Part shown: positions 16,092 to 21,805 of the stretch, piece by piece | How positions within the stretch are numbered: the stretch's first letter is position 1 | Layout of the letters: each line of letters begins with the position of its first letter | Assembly: GCA_023389045.1 (NCBI GenBank) | Contig: JAEWEZ010000132.1 | Coordinates: 1-26,925 of the forward strand | From: Actinomycetes bacterium | GTDB lineage: Bacteria; Actinomycetota; Actinomycetes; Actinomycetales; Dermabacteraceae | Length of the DNA stretch: 26,925 nt | Direction of reading: 5' to 3' | Position numbers and translations under genes: made by a program | The notes under the pieces: generated by a model | The model's input: only the letters and a program-made list of their open reading frames with translations | Told to the model about the DNA's origin: nothing | The model's database searches: none

Positions 16092-16120
16092 TTGCACCGG
16101 GCACATGGTCTCCCTAGCGT
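16092..16120 (+). promoter_or_regulatory. Candidate ftsZ promoter
   Basis: TTGCAC (16092-16097) and TAGCGT (16115-16120) are separated by 17 bases and resemble the -35 and -10 of a housekeeping actinobacterial promoter. A start near 16127 would give a leader of about 119 bases before the ftsZ GTG, containing the AGGGT repeats. Separate ftsZ promoters in the ftsQ-ftsZ gap are known in other actinobacteria. The 240-bp spacer is otherwise non-coding. Confidence 0.5.
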
Positions 16121-16162
16121 CGAAATGACAGAGGACGGACCAAAATCCTCAACCTCGACTTT

Positions 16163-16180
16163 AGGGTCAGGGTTAAGGGT
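16163..16180 (+). promoter_or_regulatory. Triple AGGGT repeat in the ftsZ leader
   Basis: AGGGT occurs at 16163-16167, 16169-16173 and 16176-16180. It lies between the candidate promoter and the ftsZ ribosome binding site, about 65 bases before the start codon. CAACC (16150-16154) could pair with GGTTG (16178-16182) into a weak hairpin. The role is unknown; a protein or RNA-structure element controlling ftsZ expression is possible. Confidence 0.4.
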
Positions 16181-16245
16181 TGCGGCCCGGGGCGGCCCCG
16201 GCGCACCGTCCTCGCTCCAGCACCGACAAGAGCAAGGACATCAAC

Positions 16246-17499
16246 GTGGCCGGATCCCAGAACTACCTCGCAGTCATCAAGGTCGTCGGTATCGGCGGCG
16301 GCGGTGTCAATGCCGTCAACCGCATGATCGAATCCGGCCTCAAGGGTGTTGAGTTCATCGCCATCAACACCGATGCGCAGGCCCTGCTGATGTCCGAGGC
16401 GGACGTCAAGCTCGACGTGGGCAAGGAGCTCACCCGCGGCCTCGGTGCCGGCGCCGATCCGGAGGTGGGCCGCAAGGCTGCCGAGGATCACGCCGAAGAA
16501 ATCGAAGAGGTTCTGCGCGGCGCCGACATGGTCTTCGTGACCGCCGGCGAAGGCGGCGGCACCGGCACCGGTGGCGCCCCCGTCGTCGCCAAGATCGCCC
16601 GCAGCCTCGGCGCCCTGACCATCGGTGTGGTCACCCGCCCGTTCATCTTCGAGGGCCGCCGCCGGTCCATCCAGGCCGAATCCGGGATCGCTGCCCTGCA
16701 GTCCGAGGTGGACACCCTCATCGTGATCCCCAATGAGCGTCTGCTGGACCTGGCCGATAAGACCGTCTCGATGATGGAGGCCTTCAAGTCTGCCGACCAG
16801 GTGCTGCTCTCCGGCGTGCAGGGCATCACCGACCTCATCACCACCCCCGGCCTGATCAACCTCGACTTCGCCGATGTGAAGTCAGTGATGCAGGGCGCCG
16901 GTAGCGCCCTGATGGGTATCGGCTCGGCCAATGGTGATGACCGCGCCCTGAAGGCCGCGGAAATGGCCGTCTCCAGCCCGCTTCTGGAAGCCTCCATCGA
17001 CGGCGCCTACGGTGTGCTGCTCTCCATCCAGGGTGGCTCCGACCTGGGCCTGCACGAGGTGGCCGAGGCCGCCCGCCTGGTGCAGGAAGCAGCCCACCCC
17101 GATGCCAACATCATCTTCGGTTCGGTGATCGACGATGCCCTCGGCGATGAAGTGCGCGTGACCGTGATTGCCGCCGGTTTCGACGGGGGCAGCCCGCAGG
17201 CCCGCTCCGAGGTCACCGCGCGACCCGCCGCGGCACCGGCCAAGGACACCCGCACCACCGCCTCCCGTGAGACCAGCCGCAGCACCGGCTCCTCCACCGG
17301 CATCGGAGTCTGGGGTGCGCCGCAGCCGGCCTTCACCCCCTCGCGTCCGGAGAGCCCGGAACCCGAAACCGAGACCGTTGAGCAGGCAGAGGAGCAGGAG
17401 GCCCCGGCTCCGCAGCAGGCTGAGCCGGCTCGCCCCCCGCGGATCGAGGAGCCCCCGGCGAGCGACGACGACCTCGATCTGCCGCCCTTCCTGAAGTGA
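16246..17499 (+). CDS. ftsZ: Cell division GTPase FtsZ
   Basis: A 417-residue tubulin homologue that polymerises into the Z ring. The GTPase domain has VVGIGGGGVNAVN (13-25), NTDAQALL (41-48), the tubulin signature GGGTGTG at 103-109, and the T7 catalytic loop NLDFAD at 205-210. A disordered Pro/Ala/Glu-rich linker (about 320-405) ends in the conserved C-terminal peptide DDDLDLPPFLK, which binds partners such as SepF. The start is GTG 16246, with AAGGA (16234-16238) at ideal distance; the frame is open further upstream, but those residues do not match FtsZ. Anchoring depends on SepF, encoded downstream, since no ftsA is present. Confidence 0.97.
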   Translation: MAGSQNYLAVIKVVGIGGGGVNAVNRMIESGLKGVEFIAINTDAQALLMSEADVKLDVGKELTRGLGAGADPEVGRKAAEDHAEEIEEVLRGADMVFVTAGEGGGTGTGGAPVVAKIARSLGALTIGVVTRPFIFEGRRRSIQAESGIAALQSEVDTLIVIPNERLLDLADKTVSMMEAFKSADQVLLSGVQGITDLITTPGLINLDFADVKSVMQGAGSALMGIGSANGDDRALKAAEMAVSSPLLEASIDGAYGVLLSIQGGSDLGLHEVAEAARLVQEAAHPDANIIFGSVIDDALGDEVRVTVIAAGFDGGSPQARSEVTARPAAAPAKDTRTTASRETSRSTGSSTGIGVWGAPQPAFTPSRPESPEPETETVEQAEEQEAPAPQQAEPARPPRIEEPPASDDDLDLPPFLK

Positions 17500-17522
17500 T
17501 TCCACCGCGCTGAGATCGCGCC

Positions 17523-18293
17523 ATGGACACCATCCCGGTGACACGGGCCCCGCAGCTGTGCGGGGCCCGTGCCCTGTTCACCACCCGTGCCGGCGGCATC
17601 AGTCGTGGAGAGCACGAAAGCTTCAATCTGGCCCGCCATGTGGGGGATGACCCGGCAGCTGTCGAACACAACCGCTCCCTGCTGGCGCAGGAAATGGGCG
17701 CCCCGCTGGTGTTCGTGCAGCAGGTGCATGGCACGACGGTGCATGTGCTCGGGCGCGATACATCCCAGCGCACCGCAGACTCTCCCGCAGATGAGGTGCC
17801 GACGGCTGACGCGCTGGTCACTGACCGTGACGACATCGCCCTGGCGATCATGGTGGCGGACTGCATGCCCGTGCTCCTGAGCGATCCCGAGGCGGGAGTC
17901 ATCGGGGCTGCCCACGCGGGCCGCCGGGGACTTCTCGACGGAATCCTCGTGAACACCGTCGAGGCGATGACGACCCTGGGGGCGAAGGCAGACGGGATCA
18001 CCGCTGTCGTCGGCCCCTCGGCCTGCGGCTCCTGCTATGAGGTGCCCGAGGCGATGCGTGAGGAGTCCCGTCAGATGCTGTCGGCGGTCGCCTCACAAAC
18101 ATCCTGGGGAACGCCGGCCCTGGATCTCTGGGCGGGAGCGCGGCAGTCTCTTGAAGAAGCGGGCGTTCCGGCGGAGCACGTCCATGTCAGCGGACTCTGC
18201 ACGCTGGAGGACCACCGCTTTTTCTCCTACCGGCGCAGCCAGGGGACCGGGCGGTTTGCCGGGGTGATTCGCGCGCTGCCCCGTCGACCCTGA
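17523..18293 (+). CDS. pgeF: PgeF/YfiH family protein (laccase-domain, purine nucleoside or peptidoglycan editing)
   Basis: A 256-residue protein of the multicopper-oxidase-like YfiH/YlmD family. Members have been reported to act as zinc-dependent purine nucleoside phosphorylases and, in E. coli, as PgeF, which helps keep L-Ala at the first stem position. Presumed metal ligands are visible: His69 in QQVHGT, Cys114 in VADCMPV and His131 in GAAHAGRRG. GPSACGSCYEV (164-174) and the C-terminal CTLEDHRFFSYRR also match. It starts 23 bases after the ftsZ stop without a strong ribosome binding site. This gene follows ftsZ in many Gram-positive bacteria; the substrate here is unproven. Confidence 0.88.
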   Translation: MDTIPVTRAPQLCGARALFTTRAGGISRGEHESFNLARHVGDDPAAVEHNRSLLAQEMGAPLVFVQQVHGTTVHVLGRDTSQRTADSPADEVPTADALVTDRDDIALAIMVADCMPVLLSDPEAGVIGAAHAGRRGLLDGILVNTVEAMTTLGAKADGITAVVGPSACGSCYEVPEAMREESRQMLSAVASQTSWGTPALDLWAGARQSLEEAGVPAEHVHVSGLCTLEDHRFFSYRRSQGTGRFAGVIRALPRRP

Positions 18294-18314
18294 ATGCTGA
18301 GGGAGTACCGAAAC

Positions 18315-18333
18315 GACGGCCTTGCCTGCCGTC
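18315..18333 (+). terminator. Small hairpin after pgeF, possible weak terminator
   Basis: GACGGC (18315-18320) and GCCGTC (18328-18333) form a perfect 6-bp GC-rich stem with a 7-base loop, 22 bases after the pgeF stop. There is no T-run, so termination may be partial. Confidence 0.35.
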
Positions 18334-18383
18334 CTCATGCCGCCCGATAGCTCCGTGGCCGCCCTTCGCGTTGTGCGGCGCTC

Positions 18384-18401
18384 TGATTCGGGCTCGAATC
18401 A
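18384..18401. promoter_or_regulatory. Perfect 7-bp inverted repeat in the pgeF-sepF spacer
   Basis: TGATTCG, GGCT, CGAATCA: a perfect 7-bp dyad with a 4-base centre. It could be an operator for a dimeric regulator or a short RNA hairpin. It lies 170 bases before sepF in the 277-bp spacer that holds no gene. Confidence 0.4.
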
Positions 18402-18497
18402 TGCGATACAGGCGGAAATATGTCATACAGACACGACACGCCCCACGACACGCCGAGCACCTCCCCGGGCGTGCCCACCTGCTCAGGTACTTTCGCC

Positions 18498-18539
18498 TCA
18501 GGGTTCCCGCACTCCCCGTGCTTCCCCTCGGAACCCTGA
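18498..18539 (+). promoter_or_regulatory. Hairpin in the sepF leader
   Basis: TCAGGGTTCC (18498-18507) and GGAACCCTGA (18530-18539) are perfect 10-bp inverted repeats. The 22-base loop contains a second small stem, GCAC (18509-18512) with GTGC (18518-18521). The structure ends 19 bases before the sepF ribosome binding site (GGGAG, 18559-18563). It may be an attenuator, an mRNA stabiliser or an operator. Confidence 0.5.
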
Positions 18540-18570
18540 AGCGAGACACCGACAGACTGGGAGATCTGCG

Positions 18571-19065
18571 ATGGGAACCTGGCGAAACACCATGGTGGCA
18601 CTTGGCCTCGCCAATGAGGTCGACGACGAGTACTACGAGGAAGAGCAGCGCGACCGCCGTGCGGAAGCTGCCGCCCCCGTGCGCCGTAGTGAGCGCGCCC
18701 ACGAGGCCGCCAATGACCGGGAGGCCCAGGTAACGCCGCTGCGTCAGCGTTCCCAGGTGGTGTCGATGACCCCTGCCATGGAGGAGGAGTCGATGCACCG
18801 CATCACCACGATCCACCCGCGCTCCTACAACGATGCCAAGGCGATCGGGGAGTCCTTCCGTGACGGTGTGCCCGTCATCGTGAACCTCTCGGATATGCAG
18901 GATGGCGATGCCAAGCGCATGGTCGATTTCTCTGCCGGTCTGGTCTTCGGCCTGCGCGGCACGATCGAGCGCGTGACCTCGAAGGTGTTCCTGCTCTCGC
19001 CGGAGTTCGTCCAGGTGGATGGGGACTCCTCCACCGATGAGGGCAGCTTCTACAACCAGAGCTGA
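18571..19065 (+). CDS. sepF: SepF, membrane anchor and stabiliser of the Z ring
   Basis: A 164-residue SepF. The N-terminal amphipathic helix (MGTWRNTMVALGLA) is the membrane-binding segment, followed by an acidic and charged linker (about 17-70). The globular C-terminal domain begins near ITTIHPRSYNDAKAIGESFR and includes VPVIVNLSDMQDGDAKRMVDFSAGLVFGL and KVFLLSPEFV, all family signatures. SepF binds the FtsZ C-terminal peptide and tethers the ring in bacteria lacking FtsA, which fits this cluster. The ATG at 18571 is chosen because it begins the membrane helix and GGGAG lies 7 bases upstream. yggT follows after 5 bases. Confidence 0.96.
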   Translation: MGTWRNTMVALGLANEVDDEYYEEEQRDRRAEAAAPVRRSERAHEAANDREAQVTPLRQRSQVVSMTPAMEEESMHRITTIHPRSYNDAKAIGESFRDGVPVIVNLSDMQDGDAKRMVDFSAGLVFGLRGTIERVTSKVFLLSPEFVQVDGDSSTDEGSFYNQS

Positions 19066-19070
19066 ACGCC

Positions 19071-19361
19071 GTGCAGATTCTCGCGGTAGTGCTGTATGTC
19101 GCACTACTGCTGTACATGATCCTGCTCGTCGCGCGACTGGTCATTGAATGGATTCAGGCGTTCTCGCACGAACGCCAACCGCAGGGACTCGTCGCTGTCG
19201 TCTTTGAAGTGGTCTTTACGCTGACAGACCCACCGGTCGAAGGCCTACGCAAGGCGATTCCGCCGCTGCGCCTGGGGGCTGTTGCCCTTGATCTGAGCCT
19301 GATGCTCCTGCTTCTGGTGGGGTGGATTCTGCTGCGAGTTCTCGCGAGCTTCGCTGCATAA
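19071..19361 (+). CDS. YggT family membrane protein
   Basis: A 96-residue YggT family protein, the usual size. Two strongly hydrophobic segments are visible, at about 2-24 (ILAVVLYVALLLYMILLVAR) and 70-93 (LDLSLMLLLLVGWILLRVLA), joined by a loop containing LTDPPVEGLRKAIPPL, the conserved family motif. The molecular function is not known; genes of this family sit beside sepF and divIVA in most actinobacteria, which suggests a division-related role. It starts with GTG 5 bases after the sepF stop, so the two are probably co-translated. Its stop codon lies inside an inverted repeat. Confidence 0.88.
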   Translation: MQILAVVLYVALLLYMILLVARLVIEWIQAFSHERQPQGLVAVVFEVVFTLTDPPVEGLRKAIPPLRLGAVALDLSLMLLLLVGWILLRVLASFAA

Positions 19362-19391
19362 ACGCACGGGGATGCGCTCAAGCGTTTATGC
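19356..19391 (+). terminator. Perfect 10-bp hairpin overlapping the yggT stop codon
   Basis: GCATAAACGC (19356-19365) and GCGTTTATGC (19382-19391) are perfect inverted repeats with a 16-base loop. The yggT stop TAA (19359-19361) is inside the left arm. It lies between yggT and the divIVA promoter and could end the ftsZ-yggT transcript or protect its 3' end. No clear T-run follows. Confidence 0.5.
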
Positions 19392-19418
19392 TGTGCCCAC
19401 CGCATGGACCGCAATGCG

Positions 19419-19447
19419 TTCGGACCACCCTCGGCATCGGCTAGGCT
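19419..19447 (+). promoter_or_regulatory. Candidate divIVA promoter
   Basis: TTCGGA (19419-19424) and TAGGCT (19442-19447) are 17 bases apart and fit an actinobacterial housekeeping promoter. A start near 19454 gives a leader of about 47 bases with a short UUCG-loop hairpin (GCGC, TTCG, GCGC at 19457-19468) and a purine-rich ribosome binding site (GAGGAAAAGG). Wag31/DivIVA genes usually have their own promoter. Confidence 0.55.
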
Positions 19448-19500
19448 GGTCCTGCGGCGCTTCGGCGCTTCCCGATCCGAGAACGAGGAAAAGGTGACCC

Positions 19501-20217
19501 ATGGCTCTGATGCCTGAAGACCTGGAGAACAAGCAGTTCACCCCGGTCCGGTTCTCCGAGGGCTACGACATGGTGGAGGTGGATGAGTACCTCGACCTCG
19601 AGCTTCTGCCGCGCCTTCGTGAGCTCATCGACGAGAACAACCGTCTGACCCACGAGCTGGAAGAGGCGCACAACCGCGTCGCCGAGCTGGAGCAGGCCCT
19701 GCAGGAGGCGCAGAACGCCGCCCATGAGGCTTCCCAGCAGGCACCGGCCGCGTATGCCGCGCCCGAGCAGCCCGCCCCGGCGGAGGACACCACCGCCCCG
19801 CAGGCCGTGGTTCACGAGGACCACGTGGAGGAGGAGCCCGAGCAGGCGCCGGTCGAGACCGAGCAGCACGCCGTGGCTGAGGCTCCCCGCGAGACCCCGG
19901 ACCAGTCCGCTGCCGGCATCATCGCCCTGGCGAACCGTCTGCATGACGAGTACGTCCGCAACGGCGAAGAGGAGCGCGACCGCCTCATCAAGGAGGCCAA
20001 CGAGGAGCACCGCCGCATCGTCAGCGATGCGGAGGAGAAGTCCCGCACCACCCTCGAGAACCTTGAGGCGAAGAAGGGTGAGCTCGAGAAGAGCATCGAG
20101 ACTCTGCGCACCTTCGAGCGTGACTACCGCAGCCGTCTGCGCAACTACCTGGAGAACCAGCTGCGCGATCTCGACACCACCGAGACGCAGGACAAGCAGG
20201 CGAACTTCGGTCTGTGA
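19501..20217 (+). CDS. divIVA: DivIVA/Wag31, polar growth and septum scaffold
   Basis: A 238-residue coiled-coil protein. The N-terminal ALMPEDLENKQFTPVRFSEG and YDMVEVDEYLD form the conserved membrane-curvature-binding domain; a first coiled coil spans about 33-75, an Ala/Pro/Gln/Glu-rich linker about 76-138, and a second long coiled coil about 140-225. In actinobacteria this protein oligomerises at negatively curved membrane, directs wall synthesis at poles, and is found at the septum. It is on the short side for an actinobacterial member because the linker is short. GAGGAAAAGG upstream supports the ATG at 19501. The stop overlaps the lspA GTG. Confidence 0.94.
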   Translation: MALMPEDLENKQFTPVRFSEGYDMVEVDEYLDLELLPRLRELIDENNRLTHELEEAHNRVAELEQALQEAQNAAHEASQQAPAAYAAPEQPAPAEDTTAPQAVVHEDHVEEEPEQAPVETEQHAVAEAPRETPDQSAAGIIALANRLHDEYVRNGEEERDRLIKEANEEHRRIVSDAEEKSRTTLENLEAKKGELEKSIETLRTFERDYRSRLRNYLENQLRDLDTTETQDKQANFGL

Positions 20218-20822
20218 GCCCTGCCCAGAACACTGCCACGAGCGCCGGGACCGTGAGGCCCGGCGCTCGTCGCCGTCTATCCCGCAGCGCTGTCGCAGGG
20301 ATCCTGGTGGCCCTCGCTGCCGTGATCTATCTGCTGGATCAGCTCAGCAAGCACTGGGCGGAAGAAAATCTGCCGCTGCTTGACCCCCAGCCCTTCCTGG
20401 GAGAGGTGCTGCAGCTGACGCTGCTGTACAACTCGGGGGCCGCCTGGGGGATGGGTTCGAGCATCACCCCGGTGGTGACCTGCCTGCAGATTGGCATCGC
20501 CGTTGCCGTGGTGGTGTTCACCTGGAAGGCGGTGCGCTCCCTCGCTTACACGGTTGCGCTCGGCCTGGTTCTGGGCGGTGCGCTCGGCAATATTCATGAC
20601 CGTCTGCTGCGGCCCCCGGGGCCCTTCCGCGGGGAAGTCGTGGATTTCCTGCAGTTGCCGCACTGGCCGGTGTTCAATGTGGCCGATATGGCCGTGGTGG
20701 CCGGTGCCATCCTTATCGTGCTCCTGGGCCTGCTGGGTCGGCCCGCCGATCCCGGGGCGGTCTCCGAGCAGACACCGGACGCTCCGAAGGAAGCGCACAG
20801 CGAGCGGGAGCCCGCGGCATGA
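20214..20822 (+). CDS. lspA: Lipoprotein signal peptidase (signal peptidase II)
   Basis: A 202-residue membrane aspartic protease that cleaves signal peptides from prolipoproteins after lipid modification. Four membrane segments are visible (about 26-44, 68-90, 92-125 region and 155-176). Catalytic aspartates are Asp129 in GGALGNIHDRL and Asp158 in FNVADMAVV; LYNSGAAWGM matches the conserved NxGAAxG motif. The start is GTG 20214, overlapping the divIVA stop by 4 bases; no other start gives a better fit. The hydrophilic C-terminal tail (about 177-202) extends past the usual end. Its stop overlaps the next gene. Confidence 0.94.
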   Translation: MSPAQNTATSAGTVRPGARRRLSRSAVAGILVALAAVIYLLDQLSKHWAEENLPLLDPQPFLGEVLQLTLLYNSGAAWGMGSSITPVVTCLQIGIAVAVVVFTWKAVRSLAYTVALGLVLGGALGNIHDRLLRPPGPFRGEVVDFLQLPHWPVFNVADMAVVAGAILIVLLGLLGRPADPGAVSEQTPDAPKEAHSEREPAA

Positions 20823-21748
20823 GCGGCATGAAGGTGCTGCTGGTTCCCGATGGGCTCGCCGGCGAACGCATCGACGTGGGGCTCTCACGGATGCTTGGCC
20901 TTTCCCGCTCCCGTGCGGCTGATCTCGTGGATCGCGGGCTCGTCGAACTTGAGGGACAGACCGTGGCCTCCCGTTCGATCCGACTGGAGCCGGGGGCGAT
21001 GCTGAGCGTCGAACTGCCGGAAGAAAAACCAGCGGTCGCGATGCGCCCCCAAATCGCCGACGGCATGTCGCTCGTGCACGTGGATGACGACATCGTCGTG
21101 GTGGATAAGCCGGTGGGCGTTGCCGCGCATCCGAGCACGGGATGGGAGGGGCCGACGGTGCTCGGCCACCTGGCCGCCGCCGGCGTCACGATCCGAACCA
21201 GCGGTGACCCGGAACGCCAGGGGATCGTCTCGCGTCTGGATGTGGGCACGAGCGGCCTGATGGTCGTGGCCCGCACCGAGGCGGCCTACACCCGTTTGAA
21301 GGACGCCTTCCGGGCGCGCGAGGTGGGCAAGGTGTACCACGCGCTGTGCCAGGGGCGACCCGATCAGAGCGAAGGCACGATCGAAGCACCTATCGGGCGT
21401 TCCCCGCACCACGACTACAAGTTCGCGGTGCTCCAGGGCGGTAAGCACTCCATCACGCACTACTCGACTCTCGAGGAACTGCCGGGGGCTACGCTGCTGC
21501 GGATCAAACTGGAGACCGGCCGCACCCACCAGATCCGCGTGCATTTCTCCGCGCTGAAGCATCCGCTGGTGGGGGATCCCCTGTACGGGGCTGATCCGGT
21601 TCTTGCGGAGCGCTTGGGCTTGGTGCGCCAGTTCCTGCATGCGATGGAACTGACCTTCCTGCACCCCACGCGCGGTGAGCAGGTCACCTACTCGACCACC
21701 TACCCCAGGGATCTTCAGCACGCCCTTGAGGTGCTCCGCGCAGGGTGA
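20819..21748 (+). CDS. RluA family pseudouridine synthase (RluD-like)
   Basis: A 309-residue rRNA or tRNA uridine isomerase. An N-terminal S4 RNA-binding domain (about 14-65, ERIDVGLSRMLGLSRSRAAD) precedes the catalytic domain. The catalytic motif is IVSRLDVGTSGLMVVAR with Asp141; the usual HRLD is SRLD here. GRTHQIRVHFSALKHPLVGD and PLYG complete the RluA signature. The architecture matches RluD, which modifies the large rRNA, but the target cannot be fixed from sequence. ATG 20819 overlaps the lspA stop (ATGA); an in-frame ATG at 20828 is an alternative. Position after lspA is conserved in many bacteria. Confidence 0.9.
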   Translation: MSGMKVLLVPDGLAGERIDVGLSRMLGLSRSRAADLVDRGLVELEGQTVASRSIRLEPGAMLSVELPEEKPAVAMRPQIADGMSLVHVDDDIVVVDKPVGVAAHPSTGWEGPTVLGHLAAAGVTIRTSGDPERQGIVSRLDVGTSGLMVVARTEAAYTRLKDAFRAREVGKVYHALCQGRPDQSEGTIEAPIGRSPHHDYKFAVLQGGKHSITHYSTLEELPGATLLRIKLETGRTHQIRVHFSALKHPLVGDPLYGADPVLAERLGLVRQFLHAMELTFLHPTRGEQVTYSTTYPRDLQHALEVLRAG

Positions 21749-21761
21749 GGTTCTTGACCCT
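21742..21761 (+). terminator. Weak hairpin at the end of the pseudouridine synthase gene
   Basis: AGGGT (21742-21746) and ACCCT (21757-21761) can form a 5-bp stem with a 10-base loop, followed by TTCT. It includes part of the stop codon. Stability is low, so termination is uncertain. Confidence 0.3.
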
Positions 21762-21792
21762 TTCTGAGCTCTTGTTTGTCAGTCCCCGCCGC

Positions 21793-21798
21793 TAGGCT
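21793..21798 (+). promoter_or_regulatory. -10 element of a probable leaderless dnaE promoter
   Basis: TAGGCT, identical to the divIVA -10 candidate, ends 7 bases before the dnaE ATG at 21806. Transcription would start at or just before the A of the ATG. There is no Shine-Dalgarno sequence in the 20 bases upstream. TTGTTT (21772-21777) is a possible -35 with a short 15-base spacer. Confidence 0.55.
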
Positions 21799-21805
21799 CT
21801 TGGGC

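Noticed and set aside
16163..16181. Telomere-like TTAGGG repeats
   Set aside because: Only three imperfect units with uneven spacing, in the middle of a conserved operon; a regulatory or chance origin is more likely.
18371..18733. 120-codon + strand frame between pgeF and sepF, considered as a remnant of yggS
   Set aside because: No YggS motif is visible, the sequence is Arg/Pro-rich, and it overlaps the true sepF in another frame.
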